Below, in pieces: positions 9,772 to 19,398 of a stretch of 64,000 bases of DNA. The notes under the pieces are model-generated. The model saw only the letters and a list, made by a program, of their open reading frames with translations. It was not told the origin of the DNA and ran no database searches. Location of the stretch: contig NZ_LIVM01000007.1 in the NCBI RefSeq assembly GCF_001418685.1, positions 1 to 64,000 of the forward strand, given 5' to 3'. The stretch comes from Apibacter mensalis. Lineage in GTDB: Bacteria > Bacteroidota > Bacteroidia > Flavobacteriales > Weeksellaceae. Position 1 is the first letter of the stretch; every line of letters starts with the position of its first letter. Both the position numbers and the translations under genes were made by a program.

Positions 9772-10473
9772 CTACTCAAATTTAAATCTATTCTTAACAA
9801 TTTGAACAATTTTACAAAAAGTTTCTTCTTTGCTTAAATGGGTGTTGTCTATAAGAACAGCATCAGTGGCTTGAATTAATGGAGCCACCAATCTGTTTTC
9901 ATCGATGTAATCTCTTTGCTTTAGGTTTTCTTCTACTTCTTGTAAAGAAATATTTTTGTGAAGTTTTTTAAAGTCAAGGAATCTTCGTTTTGCTCTTTCT
10001 TCAATACTGGCAGTAATAAAGAATTTTAAGTCGGCATTGGGAAATACAACCGTACCAATATCTCTTCCATCCATAACAATCCCACCGTTTTTTCCAATAT
10101 TCCTTTGTTGTTTTACTAAATATTCTCTGACTTCAGGAATTTTTGCTACCAAGGATACTTGTTCAGATATATCAAAAGCACGAATTCTATTTTCTACATT
10201 TTTACTGTTGAGATAAATCTCATTATTGCTGGAATCAGAGTTTTGCTTAAATTCAATATGAATATCATTTAAATGTACGATCAAAGCCAACTCATCGATA
10301 GTGTTATTTTTATAAAAATTTTCTATAGCATATAATGTTACGGCTCTGTACATAGCACCAGTGTCTATATGAAACCATCCAAATTTTTGGGCTAACATTT
10401 TTGCATAGGAGCTTTTCCCGGTGGACGAATAACCATCAAAGGCAATTATAGGATTTATCTTGTTATTTTTCAT
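9772..10473 (-). CDS. cmk: Cytidylate kinase
   Basis: Phosphorylates CMP and dCMP to the diphosphates. It has the P-loop GYSSTGKSS near the N-terminus, HIDTGAMYRAVT, the substrate motif DGRDIGTVVFP, and the lid region with RAKRRFLDFK. The reading frame extends to 10500 through a TTG and to an ATG at 10488, but both would overlap porQ. The ATG at 10473 begins right after the porQ stop and gives the usual length of about 233 residues. Probably translated from the porQ transcript. Confidence 0.93.
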   Translation of the reverse strand: MKNNKINPIIAFDGYSSTGKSSYAKMLAQKFGWFHIDTGAMYRAVTLYAIENFYKNNTIDELALIVHLNDIHIEFKQNSDSSNNEIYLNSKNVENRIRAFDISEQVSLVAKIPEVREYLVKQQRNIGKNGGIVMDGRDIGTVVFPNADLKFFITASIEERAKRRFLDFKKLHKNISLQEVEENLKQRDYIDENRLVAPLIQATDAVLIDNTHLSKEETFCKIVQIVKNRFKFE

Positions 10474-10477
10474 GTTA

Positions 10478-11485
10478 TTACCAGTCATAACGAGGGGCAA
10501 ACATATTTTCCAGATCTATACGAAGTCCAAAGGTATTGGTGTTGCCTGCAGCATTATATCGTCCCCACGCATAATCAAAGCGAAAATATGAAATTTTCAC
10601 TCCAAATCCAAGGGTTAATCCGGCAAATGACCTTTGGTCTTGAATTGCTAATTCGTTTCCTCTCTTAAAATTATATCCGGCCCGAAGGTTGAATCCTGAT
10701 TCGGGGAATAATTCAGCACCCAAAGATACGTGATCGATAATTTTTCTTCCCCCACTTATTTTATCTCCATTTTTATTGACAGGTGAGGAAATATCAAATT
10801 TTTGTAAGTCGTGTAAGGTAAGGGTCAATTCTACCGGCAATTTTTCGAATCTTTGAGAAATACCTAAATTGGCTTGTATGGGTAATTTTTCTCTTCTATC
10901 GTTATAATAAGTTAATTGTCCTCCGAAATTTCTTACTACGGCGGAAACGGTTGTATAATAGTCTATATCATGAAATACAACACCAACATCAGCTAAGAGT
11001 GCCGAAGAGGTATAACTTTCAATCTTACTAGTAACATAAGATAAATTACCACCAACGGTAAAAAAATCAGATATACTATATGCATAACCTAACGTAACGG
11101 CAGCATCTTTGGCAGTAAATTTTCCGGTTACATTTCCTACTTCATCTGCGGCTTTGAAATCTCCGTAATCTACATATCTTCCGTGTATGGAAAAGAAGTG
11201 GTTACTTTCTTTAAGATTGTATACATAGGATATTGCTCCTAGTTTAACATCAGCAAGATAAGAAGAATAATTGATTCCAACTTGATTTTGCATTTTATCA
11301 TTCATCATGGCAGGATTAAACATGGCCATATTAGGATCATGGTCCCAGGATGAATTTGCATTACCGCCTAAGGCTGCCTGCCGGGCTGATACTGTCATAT
11401 TCATAAAGGTATATATTTCTTGTCCTGTTTGAGAATAGGCAATTGTATATAAACTAATGAATATAATTAGTATAAACTTATGCAT
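10478..11485 (-). CDS. porQ: Type IX secretion system protein PorQ
   Basis: Outer-membrane beta-barrel protein of the PorV/FadL-like type, a member of the PorU-PorV-PorQ-PorZ attachment complex that anchors T9SS cargo at the cell surface. The 335-residue protein starts with a signal peptide (MHKFILIIFISLYTIAYS) followed by the PorQ-typical segment with MTVSARQAALGGNA and DPNMAMFNPAMM. The remainder alternates short amphipathic strands and ends in an aromatic residue (YDW), as expected for a barrel. Upstream of cmk on the same strand with 4 bases between. Other T9SS genes are at 34-41 kb. Confidence 0.88.
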   Translation of the reverse strand: MHKFILIIFISLYTIAYSQTGQEIYTFMNMTVSARQAALGGNANSSWDHDPNMAMFNPAMMNDKMQNQVGINYSSYLADVKLGAISYVYNLKESNHFFSIHGRYVDYGDFKAADEVGNVTGKFTAKDAAVTLGYAYSISDFFTVGGNLSYVTSKIESYTSSALLADVGVVFHDIDYYTTVSAVVRNFGGQLTYYNDRREKLPIQANLGISQRFEKLPVELTLTLHDLQKFDISSPVNKNGDKISGGRKIIDHVSLGAELFPESGFNLRAGYNFKRGNELAIQDQRSFAGLTLGFGVKISYFRFDYAWGRYNAAGNTNTFGLRIDLENMFAPRYDW

Positions 11486-11584
11486 TAGATGTATTATAGT
11501 AAAAATTACAAGAAAACAGTTACGCTAAATTGTACCTTTTTCTAATTATAAACTATAATTCTGTAAATTTATTGTTTACGCCTG

Positions 11585-12976
11585 TTAATAACCTAAAAGA
11601 TCCAAAATTTGTTTATAATTTTGTTCCTCACGAAATACTTCATAAGTAAAATCACCGTCTTTATTTTTATTAATTAAAATATGTTTAGGCTGAGGAACTA
11701 AACAATGGTGTACGCCACCGAATCCGCTAATGGCATCTTGATAGGCGCCCGTATTAAAAAAACCAATATATAAAGGTTTTTCTTCACTAAAAATAGGAAG
11801 GTAAATGGCATTCACGTGCTGTTCAGAATTATAATAATCATCACTATCACAAGTAAGTCCTCCTAGGAAAACACGCTCATAGGAATCCTCCCAACGATTT
11901 ATTGGAAGCATGGTAAATCGACGAGAAATGGCCCAAGAATCAGGTAGAGTAGTCATAAAGGAGCTATCTATCATGTCCCATTTTTCCCGATCATTTTGTC
12001 TTTTTTGACTTAAAATTTTGTATACAATACCTCCACTTTCTCCAACGGTAAATGAACCGAATTCAGTATATAAAGTTGGTTCTTCTACTCCTTCTTCTTC
12101 GCAGAATTTCTTTATTTGATAGGTAATTTCATTGACCATATAGTAGTAATCATAATCGAAATTTAAGGAATTTTTTATAGGAAAACCTCCGCCGATATTT
12201 AATGAATCTACTTCGGGAGCAATCTTTTTTAATCGGGCATAAACCCGTAAACATTTATAAAGTTCATTCCAATAATAGGACGTATCTTTAATTCCGGTGT
12301 TGATAAAGAAATGCAGCATCTTCAATCGTGCAAAGGGATGATTTTGAATTTTTTGCGCATAAAATGGCACAATGTCTTTATATCCAATACCCAGTCGAGA
12401 AGTATAAAACTCAAATTTAGGTTCTTCTTCGGAAGCAATTCGAATTCCTATATTAAAATTAGTATCTATACTGTCGGAAAGTCGATCAATTTCTCTGAAG
12501 TTATCCAAGACAGGTAAAATATTGGAAAAGCCTCCGTTAATCATTTCCGAGATAATCTTTAAATATTCATCGGTTTTGAATCCGTTGCACACTACCTCAA
12601 TATTTTTATAGACAATTCCCTTATTGTATAATCTTCGAATAATTTCCATATCGTTTGAAAAAGAAGTTTCCAAACTAATTTTATTTTTTAAAGCCTCTTG
12701 AACCACAAATGAAAAATGACTTGATTTGGTACAGTAACAATATTTATATTCATTGTTGTAATTATTTTCCTTAAAAGCTTTTTTAAACCATTTTTTGGTT
12801 TGTTGTATATTTTGTGATATTTTAGGTAAATAATTAAACTTAAAGGGAGTTCCGAATTTTTCAATTAGGTCCATTAAAGGAATGTCATGAAATAATAAAT
12901 TTCCGTTATCAACCTTAAATTCGGGTTGTGGAAAGTCAAAAGTTTGTTGAATTAAATCGTGATACTTTATTTTCAT
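11585..12976 (-). CDS. speA: Arginine decarboxylase, short Bacteroidetes type
   Basis: PLP-dependent fold-III decarboxylase converting arginine to agmatine, first step of polyamine synthesis. It is 463 residues long, the compact form seen in Bacteroidota rather than the 650-residue E. coli SpeA. The PLP lysine is in YCYCTKSSHF near residue 83; LNIGGGFPIKNS is the glycine loop that binds the cofactor phosphate; C-terminal TCDSDD and the GAYQDAISGFGGVHH element fit the second active-site half. It starts with MKIKYHDL and is monocistronic. Substrate (arginine rather than another basic amino acid) is inferred from family resemblance. Confidence 0.85.
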   Translation of the reverse strand: MKIKYHDLIQQTFDFPQPEFKVDNGNLLFHDIPLMDLIEKFGTPFKFNYLPKISQNIQQTKKWFKKAFKENNYNNEYKYCYCTKSSHFSFVVQEALKNKISLETSFSNDMEIIRRLYNKGIVYKNIEVVCNGFKTDEYLKIISEMINGGFSNILPVLDNFREIDRLSDSIDTNFNIGIRIASEEEPKFEFYTSRLGIGYKDIVPFYAQKIQNHPFARLKMLHFFINTGIKDTSYYWNELYKCLRVYARLKKIAPEVDSLNIGGGFPIKNSLNFDYDYYYMVNEITYQIKKFCEEEGVEEPTLYTEFGSFTVGESGGIVYKILSQKRQNDREKWDMIDSSFMTTLPDSWAISRRFTMLPINRWEDSYERVFLGGLTCDSDDYYNSEQHVNAIYLPIFSEEKPLYIGFFNTGAYQDAISGFGGVHHCLVPQPKHILINKNKDGDFTYEVFREEQNYKQILDLLGY

Positions 12977-13153
12977 TTTAAATATTGGAAAAAAATAAGA
13001 TTACAAATATCAATAAAATTAATAGTTAACAAACGTTTTTTTAGAAAAATTAATAATTTTTTCAGTTAAATTTTAGATTTAAAAAAAAATAATCCTATTA
13101 TTATGCAATCATTTATAAGAATATAGAAAAGAAATTTTGCTTATTTGTATAAT

Positions 13154-14017
13154 TTATAAAAAGCTGTTTATTAATTCTTCATGCAAAATACCTTCACATA
13201 TTTGTCGCACTTCACCGGTCATTCTTATTTGCCAATTATCATTAATTTCTATTTCAAGTTCACCCCCAAGCATCTTAATAGTTACTTGTCTATTAATCAA
13301 CCCTTTTTTTCTTAAGACACTTGCTACCGCACAGGATGAACTTCCTGAGGCTAAGGTAAATCCGGCTCCTCTTTCCCAGATCAATAGTTGAACCTCATCT
13401 CTATTAATAATTTTTGCAAATTGAACATTAATACGGTTAGGAAATTTATAAAAAGATTCAATTTTAGGTCCATACTTTTTTATTTCTTCAATATCCAGAT
13501 TTTTTTTTATAATGACACAATGTGGATTTCCAACAGACACACAATTGACCAGAAACTCTTGGTTGTCAATACTAATAATTTCATCCTGAACTTCTTCAGA
13601 ATTAAATGTAGTAGGTATTTGTTTAGAGTTAAAGATAGCTTGTCCCATATCTACAGTTATTAGTGTTGCTCTTTCTTCATGTGTTTCTTGTATGGTTGCA
13701 TGCACTTTTCCACCTTTGGTTTCTACCATAAATTCCTTTTGAGGAATGATTTTATAATCATATACATATTTGCAAAAAATTCTTAATCCGTTTCCGCTTT
13801 TTTCTGCTTCGGAGCCATCCGGATTAAAAATTTTGAGACCTATATCTGCAGAATCAGACTTTGTTTTCAATAAAATACCATCAGAACCTATACCGAAGTT
13901 CACATTACAAATTTTTTGAATGGCTTTTTCAGTTAAAGGAAAAGTAATATTATTTTCATCGATTACAATATATTCGTTTCCCAAACCTTGGGATTTTATA
14001 AAAAAATTTTTTTCCAT
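13154..14017 (-). CDS. DapF-family epimerase with both catalytic cysteines replaced by serine
   Basis: Homologue of diaminopimelate epimerase (287 residues, two-fold alpha/beta DapF fold). Fold motifs are clear: GLGNEYIVID at 11-20, GIGSDGILL at 42-50, NPDGSEAE at 65-72, GNPHCV at 163-168 and WERGAG at 214-219. In true DapF the two acid-base residues are cysteines in CGNG and ACGTGA. Here the sites read S74-GNG and A-S224-G-SSSC, so both are serine; a cysteine lies five residues after the second site. The DNA is read cleanly at both places. It may be a paralogue with another substrate or a serine-based isomerase; a canonical DapF would then be needed elsewhere. Monocistronic. Confidence 0.75.
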   Translation of the reverse strand: MEKNFFIKSQGLGNEYIVIDENNITFPLTEKAIQKICNVNFGIGSDGILLKTKSDSADIGLKIFNPDGSEAEKSGNGLRIFCKYVYDYKIIPQKEFMVETKGGKVHATIQETHEERATLITVDMGQAIFNSKQIPTTFNSEEVQDEIISIDNQEFLVNCVSVGNPHCVIIKKNLDIEEIKKYGPKIESFYKFPNRINVQFAKIINRDEVQLLIWERGAGFTLASGSSSCAVASVLRKKGLINRQVTIKMLGGELEIEINDNWQIRMTGEVRQICEGILHEELINSFL

Positions 14018-14252
14018 TGGATCGGATTTTTAAAAAATTATAGGATGGTAATTGAGCATAAATATAAAATTAATTTTTTTAATTTATAAAACTAGTGTTA
14101 CCTAGTTAAAGTATTGTTTAATGTAAAATAATTCAAATATATATTTTAAGATATTTCTTTATAGACAGATTATTACTAAACTAAAATATTTTATAAATTC
14201 GGAATGCTTAAAATGGGTTTTCAACAGCCCAATAGACTGTTTTAGGTGTAAA

Positions 14253-15560
14253 TTAAGATTGTTTTAACCACCGAAATATCTCCCTGATATTGACTTTTTT
14301 CCCATACATGAGAATTCCAATCCTATATATTTTGCTTGCGATATAAACCATTACTAAAACGGATCCGACCATAGTTATAATGGATACGGCTAATTGCCAT
14401 CCCGGTATACCATAAAATGACCGGGTAACCATAGCCATGGGTGACGTAAATGGAATAATGCTTAACCAAAATGACACGGGACCTTCAGGGTTATTTATGA
14501 TACTTATACATCCATAAGCTCCTAATAATAGGGGAACTACTATAATAGGGGTAAATTGTTGAGTTTCAGTATCATTATCAACAGCTGCACCAATGGCTGC
14601 AAAAAAAGAGCTGTAAAATAAATATCCCATGAAAAAGAAGAAAAGAAAAATGAAAATTATCAATGGATAATCTAGATTAAAGAGTGCATTAATGGTATCA
14701 CTAATTTGAATTTGGGTTTCTTGATTGAGAAAATTCCGTAAATCATTTTGTTGAATAGAAAGGGTTAATTCATGACCGAACAACAGCTTTCCCATACTAA
14801 GTAGAAATAGGGTCATTCCAATCCATATACAAAATTGGGTTAAGGCTACTAAGGTAGTACCCAATATCTTTCCCATCATTAATTCAAAAGGTTTGACAGA
14901 AGAGATGATTATTTCTACTACTCTGTTGTTTTTTTCTTCCATAATGCTTCTCATTACACGTGTTCCGTATATAATAAAAAACATAAGATTTACATACATT
15001 AATGATAATGAGAGAATTTCCTTTATAAAATGGTCATTTTCTGACTTTCCTTCGTTAAGATTGATAATTTGTAAGGATATTTTGGAATTAATTTTATCGA
15101 TATCGGATTGTTTAATTCCCAATAGTTTTCTTCTTTTTTCTTCAATTTTTTTATTGATGTTTTCTTCGATTGAATGAAGAAGATTTTTAGTAAGATTTTT
15201 ATTGGTGTAAAGTTGAATGTGATCTTGTAACTTATCTAAAAGCGAATCTTGGGTTTTAGGTATGTATAAGATTGCATCTAAAAATTTACTTTGAGCTAAA
15301 GAGTCTTTTAAATCTCTTAACTCATTTTCAGTATAAAAATTATATATGTTTTTTTCATTACTTTTAAACTCAGAGTAAAACTCATGGGTTGAATCAATTA
15401 TGGCAATATGTGAATTGCCTTCATTTATTTTAATCATATAAGCAATGATTACTCCGGCTAATATTACTAAAATCGGAGCAAAAAAAGTAATAAGAACAAA
15501 AGATTTTTTTCTTGCCTGGGTAAGAAATTCTCTTCTCATTACTAAAAAAATATTTCTCAT
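14253..15560 (-). CDS. ABC transporter permease, NatB type
   Basis: Membrane subunit of an ABC-2 type exporter, 435 residues. One N-terminal membrane helix follows a cytosolic Arg/Lys-rich start, then a large extracytoplasmic loop of roughly 140 residues, then five or six C-terminal helices. This is the NatB/ABC2_membrane_3 plan. The MRSIMEEKNNRVVEIIISSVKP element before the helices is typical of the family. Its start overlaps the stop of the ATPase gene by four bases, so the two are translationally coupled. Substrate is unknown; NatB relatives export sodium or other small compounds. Confidence 0.85.
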   Translation of the reverse strand: MRNIFLVMRREFLTQARKKSFVLITFFAPILVILAGVIIAYMIKINEGNSHIAIIDSTHEFYSEFKSNEKNIYNFYTENELRDLKDSLAQSKFLDAILYIPKTQDSLLDKLQDHIQLYTNKNLTKNLLHSIEENINKKIEEKRRKLLGIKQSDIDKINSKISLQIINLNEGKSENDHFIKEILSLSLMYVNLMFFIIYGTRVMRSIMEEKNNRVVEIIISSVKPFELMMGKILGTTLVALTQFCIWIGMTLFLLSMGKLLFGHELTLSIQQNDLRNFLNQETQIQISDTINALFNLDYPLIIFIFLFFFFMGYLFYSSFFAAIGAAVDNDTETQQFTPIIVVPLLLGAYGCISIINNPEGPVSFWLSIIPFTSPMAMVTRSFYGIPGWQLAVSIITMVGSVLVMVYIASKIYRIGILMYGKKVNIREIFRWLKQS

Positions 15561-16480
15561 AGATTTTTTGAGTTTACGGCATTAATAAAAACTTCATTCA
15601 TACTGGGAATTTCCTCATAAAAAGAAAGAATAGTTCCTTTAGTTGATAACTCTGTTATAAAATATTTTAAATAGTTTCGATTTGATATTTTAATTGAAAA
15701 TGAATATTCATTATCCCTTTTTGTCAGATTTTCAACTACATTAAGTTGCATTAAATTTTCAATTTCAAAGAAGTCTATATCGGTAATTCTAATCTTAAAT
15801 TTATCTTGCTTAAATTTATGTCTGATCTCTTTAACCGATCCATCTAAAATTTTTTTTGAGTTATTTATGAGAGCTATATAATCACATAGTTCTTCTACAG
15901 ATTCCATCCGATGAGAGGAAAATAAAATAGTGGTTCCTTTTTCTTTAAGCTCTAAAATTTCGTCTCTTATGAGATTGGCATTTACAGGATCAAATCCACT
16001 GAAAGGCTCATCAAATATTAATAAATCAGGATTATGCAATACCGTAACCACAAATTGAATTTTTTGAGCCATGCCTTTTGACAATTCACTTAGTTTTTTA
16101 TTCCACCATTTGTCTATTTTTAGTTTATCAAACCAATATTCCAAACGCGATTTAGCCTCAGTTTTATTCATACCCTTAAGCTGAGCTAAATAAATTGCCT
16201 GTTCACCAATTTTCATGTTTTTATACAAACCTCGTTCTTCGGGCATATATCCAATGTGCGAAATGTGTTTAGGTTGTAAGGGTTCTCCATTAAAATAAAT
16301 CGTACCACTATCCGGCTTAGTAATTTGATTTATGATTCTAATAAATGTAGTTTTTCCGGCACCGTTCGGGCCTAAAATTCCATAGATACTACCTTTTGGA
16401 ATTTTGATGTTGAAATTATCTAAGGCAATTTTATCTTCATAAGTTCGGGTAACATTTTCAGCTACAATAAAATAATCCAT
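15557..16480 (-). CDS. ABC transporter ATP-binding protein, NatA type
   Basis: ATPase subunit partnering the permease encoded directly downstream. It is 307 residues: Walker A GPNGAGKT near 37-44, signature LSKGMAQK (variant of LSGGQ, common in this group), Walker B LLIFDEPFSGFDP, and the switch histidine in LFSSHRM. A C-terminal DUF4162-like extension after about residue 215 is also typical of NatA-like exporters. It is first in a two-gene operon with a -7 box 35 bases upstream. Confidence 0.9.
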   Translation of the reverse strand: MDYFIVAENVTRTYEDKIALDNFNIKIPKGSIYGILGPNGAGKTTFIRIINQITKPDSGTIYFNGEPLQPKHISHIGYMPEERGLYKNMKIGEQAIYLAQLKGMNKTEAKSRLEYWFDKLKIDKWWNKKLSELSKGMAQKIQFVVTVLHNPDLLIFDEPFSGFDPVNANLIRDEILELKEKGTTILFSSHRMESVEELCDYIALINNSKKILDGSVKEIRHKFKQDKFKIRITDIDFFEIENLMQLNVVENLTKRDNEYSFSIKISNRNYLKYFITELSTKGTILSFYEEIPSMNEVFINAVNSKNL

Positions 16481-16514
16481 TATTGAGTTGTATTATTTAT
16501 TCAATCACAAGTAG

Positions 16515-16522
16515 CAAATGTA
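16515..16522 (-). promoter_or_regulatory. -7 box of the ABC exporter operon
   Basis: The reverse strand reads TACATTTG (TAnnTTTG), 35 bases before the ATPase start. No consensus -33 seen. Confidence 0.5.
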
Positions 16523-16557
16523 CTATTTTTACAGAAATTAGTTAATGGTAAATATTT

Positions 16558-16565
16558 TATATTTG
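16558..16565 (+). promoter_or_regulatory. -7 box of the DUF5686 gene
   Basis: TATATTTG matches TAnnTTTG. Transcription would start near 16571, leaving too little leader for the ATG at 16580 but a normal one for the ATG at 16634. Confidence 0.5.
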
Positions 16566-16633
16566 CCTCAATATAAAGTATGAATCCGTTTTTACTAAGT
16601 AATCTTAATTATAATTTACTTTTATTTTACTTT

Positions 16634-18760
16634 ATGAATAAATTTCCGGTATATATTTTTTTATTGTTTCAATTATTTATGTTCTCTCAGAATTTGGGGA
16701 CGAAATACTATTTACCGGATCCTCCTCATTCCCGGGTTTATACGATATTAAAAAAGGTTAAAGAGAAAGAAAAAATTAATCATCCTAACCATTTAAATAT
16801 GTATAACTATTTTTTATATACAAAATTTTATATGGATGAATTTAATAATATAAGTAAATTAAGTATAGATTCTTTAAAAGTTTCAAATTTAGAGGAAAAG
16901 GAACTTATATTTTTAGGGGAACGGGTTACGAAATGTAGTTATGACAAAAGGTACGGAAAAAAAAATATAATCATTGCCGATCAAGTTTCCGGTTTAAAAG
17001 AACCTTTTTATGAATTGTTCTCCGAACCTTTTTATCAAGAGGAATTTCCTGATTTGTTAAAAAATAAATTAAAATATTATAATTTTAAATTAATAGATAG
17101 TGTTTCAATTGATGATAAAAAAAATTATATTATTTCATTCGGATCCAAGAAAAACTTATTGGTTAATGGAAGCAGAGGTTTGTTGTATATTGATGCCGAA
17201 AGTTTTGCAGTGGTAAAATATTCTGGAGAAGAATATAATTCAAATTATACTCGTTATTTTGAGTATCAATGGAAATCATTCGAAGGTATATGGTACTTAG
17301 AAAGTAAAACAAATAAAATAAGAATAAGTACTATTGACGTCACAAAAATATTGGCTAATTCTAATCAGAAACAAAAATATTTACTTACTCCATGGATTGT
17401 AATCCAGATGAAAACTTCTAATTTTACGTCAAATAAATCTTATTCGAGCAAAGATTTTAGAGGATATACGTTTGAGCTGGAAAAAGATTTTAATAAAAAT
17501 ACGGAATCCAAAATAAATAACTTTAGAACAACTCCCCTAACACAAAGGGAAAAAAATACCTATGCTCATTCTACCTTATTTGAAACTTTACCCATTGAAA
17601 AAAATGTTCGTTTATTAAATTCAATAAGAAATTGGAAATTTCCTTTAGGAACTATTGATATAAATTTGTTAAATTTAATAAATTATAACGATTATGAAGG
17701 GTTTAGGTTTCAAATAGGAGGAAAAACCAATTACAGATTTAATAAAAATATGTCCTTGTTTGGCTATCTTGCTTTCGGAACGAAAAGCACCAATATTAAA
17801 GGAGCTATGGGAGTAGATATATATGTTAATAAAAAGAGCGATGGAAAGATCAAGTTATTAGGTTTTTCGGATGTTAACCCTTTTTCGAAGAATATAGATA
17901 GATTTACAATTAGTAAGGAATTAATAAAGGAAGAATTAAATTATATTCAAAATTCAATTTTTTATACCTACAGAGGAGGGAAGCTCTCTTATGAACAAGA
18001 TATTTTAAAAAAAATTACCGCTTCAGTGGAAGCGGATTATCGAGTTCAAAAATCCAATTATGAATATTCATTTAAATCAAATTATCGATCACATAATTAC
18101 AATTTATTTTCGACTTCTTTACATGTAAAATATGCACCATTCGCTAAATACATGATTACTCCGGAAGGAAAAATGACCGTGGAAGATAAGCCTGTCTATT
18201 TTTATTTTAATTATACTAAAGGGTGGAAATTTATGAGTGCTGATTTTAATTACGATCGATTTGACGTAGCGGCTCATGTATCTATAGATAATCCAATAGG
18301 ATTCAGCTCCTTAGTTATGAATTCAGGATATATTTTTGGTGACACAGCTTTGTGGAATAACTATGGAAATTTTGGTAATGCGAAACTAGGACAATCAATA
18401 TGGAATAGATTCTCAATGAAAGGATTTCATTCATTCGAAACCTTATTCCCGGGAGAATTTTATGCAGATAAGTATGTTGCCTTTTTCATAACCCATTGTT
18501 TTAAGGACCTAAATTTTGTAGGAAATACTAAGCTACAATTTTCTTTTGTTTACAATGGGTTACTAGGAAATATGAATCATAAAGAGGTTCATAATTTAAC
18601 ATCTATTTCAGTTCCTGATAAATATTATCAAGAAGTTGGAGTTGAGCTGAATAAGCTTGTTTATTATTTTGGACTAGGAATTTATTATAGAATGGGTGCT
18701 TATCATCTGCCTACCTTGGATAAAAATTTATTTCTCAAATTAACTTTTACTCTCTTTTAA
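16634..18760 (+). CDS. DUF5686-like outer-membrane protein
   Basis: Predicted secreted protein of about 708 residues. I choose the ATG at 16634 over that at 16580 because it begins a clean signal peptide (MNKFPVYIFLLFQLFMFS) and suits the promoter. The N-terminal half contains segments like Bacteroidetes DUF5686 proteins: VSGLKEPFYELFSEPFYQEEFP, LKYYNFKLIDSV and GLLYIDAESFAVVKY. The C-terminal half is a run of alternating aromatic strands ending in KLTFTLF, as in outer-membrane barrels. The family's function is unknown. It lacks the N-terminal carboxypeptidase-regulatory-like domain that many relatives have. Confidence 0.6.
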   Translation: MNKFPVYIFLLFQLFMFSQNLGTKYYLPDPPHSRVYTILKKVKEKEKINHPNHLNMYNYFLYTKFYMDEFNNISKLSIDSLKVSNLEEKELIFLGERVTKCSYDKRYGKKNIIIADQVSGLKEPFYELFSEPFYQEEFPDLLKNKLKYYNFKLIDSVSIDDKKNYIISFGSKKNLLVNGSRGLLYIDAESFAVVKYSGEEYNSNYTRYFEYQWKSFEGIWYLESKTNKIRISTIDVTKILANSNQKQKYLLTPWIVIQMKTSNFTSNKSYSSKDFRGYTFELEKDFNKNTESKINNFRTTPLTQREKNTYAHSTLFETLPIEKNVRLLNSIRNWKFPLGTIDINLLNLINYNDYEGFRFQIGGKTNYRFNKNMSLFGYLAFGTKSTNIKGAMGVDIYVNKKSDGKIKLLGFSDVNPFSKNIDRFTISKELIKEELNYIQNSIFYTYRGGKLSYEQDILKKITASVEADYRVQKSNYEYSFKSNYRSHNYNLFSTSLHVKYAPFAKYMITPEGKMTVEDKPVYFYFNYTKGWKFMSADFNYDRFDVAAHVSIDNPIGFSSLVMNSGYIFGDTALWNNYGNFGNAKLGQSIWNRFSMKGFHSFETLFPGEFYADKYVAFFITHCFKDLNFVGNTKLQFSFVYNGLLGNMNHKEVHNLTSISVPDKYYQEVGVELNKLVYYFGLGIYYRMGAYHLPTLDKNLFLKLTFTLF

Positions 18761-18794
18761 ACAGCATATCTCTTTACATTTAATTATAAAACAT

Positions 18795-18802
18795 TATTTT
18801 TG
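18795..18802 (+). promoter_or_regulatory. -7 box of the SPOR-like protein gene
   Basis: TATTTTTG matches TAnnTTTG, 27 bases before the ATG at 18830. A TTT rather than TTG sits where the -33 element is expected. Confidence 0.5.
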
Positions 18803-18829
18803 TGTAGTTAATTTTATCATAATGCTCCA

Positions 18830-19339
18830 ATGAAAAGTTACGTTTTTTTATTACTTTTTTTTATATGTATGACTTTTAAAGCCCAGCAGATAATCACTAA
18901 AGTTGATTCTGCCACCGGAGGACAGCTGATTATTAATGCAGATGAAGAAATATTAAAAATGGTCAGTGAAGATGAATTATGCAAAAATTTTAGAGACACT
19001 ACCATCGATTCTAAACCTATTCCTTATAACGAGAAAAAAACCGTAAGCAGGCCGATTGCTCCTGAAAATATATGTGGAAGGCGTAATGATATTCCCGGTT
19101 TTATGATAAAGGTAGGAGAAGTAAAAAGTGAGCAGGAAATAAATACTATGATTTCTGAATTTAGAAAATTATTTCCTGAATTGAGAGTTGAAAAAAGTTT
19201 TTTACGTCCTGATTGGCGTCTTTTGGCAGGAGATTATTTTAAAAGAGAATCAGCAAAATCAGATTTAAAAAGACTTAAAAAAAACTATCCTTCAGCCATA
19301 TTAGTTAATTGGAGAATTTATTGTAACAGAGCCAAATAA
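18830..19339 (+). CDS. Secreted protein with a SPOR-like C-terminal domain
   Basis: 169 residues. It begins with a signal peptide (MKSYVFLLLFFICMTFKAQ), so it is probably periplasmic. Residues about 90-165 (from PGFMIKVGEV to the end) have the look of a SPOR peptidoglycan-binding repeat: two beta-alpha units with FPELRVEKSFLRPDWRLLAGDY followed by a Lys-rich helix with a spaced LKRLKKNYP. SPOR domains bind denuded septal glycan. The match is by pattern only and could be a distant or different fold. Own promoter, terminator downstream. Confidence 0.5.
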   Translation: MKSYVFLLLFFICMTFKAQQIITKVDSATGGQLIINADEEILKMVSEDELCKNFRDTTIDSKPIPYNEKKTVSRPIAPENICGRRNDIPGFMIKVGEVKSEQEINTMISEFRKLFPELRVEKSFLRPDWRLLAGDYFKRESAKSDLKRLKKNYPSAILVNWRIYCNRAK

Positions 19340-19365
19340 TTTGCTTATAGATCAAATTTAAAATA

Positions 19366-19389
19366 AAAAGGGCTTAAAAAGGCCCTTTT
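19366..19389. terminator. Terminator between SPOR-like gene and hflX
   Basis: An 8-base stem AAAAGGGC/GCCCTTTT (19366-19373 with 19382-19389) with an 8-base loop separates two convergent genes and works in either direction. Confidence 0.8.
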
Positions 19390-19398
19390 ATATTTTAA

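Noticed and set aside
10474-10500. N-terminal extension of cmk into porQ
   Set aside because: It would start at a TTG or an ATG inside porQ and precedes the conserved N-terminus; the ATG at 10473 fits better.
14216-14252. Hairpin after the ABC permease gene as a terminator
   Set aside because: Only a 5-base AACAG/CTGTT stem with a 9-base loop and no T run; too weak to list.
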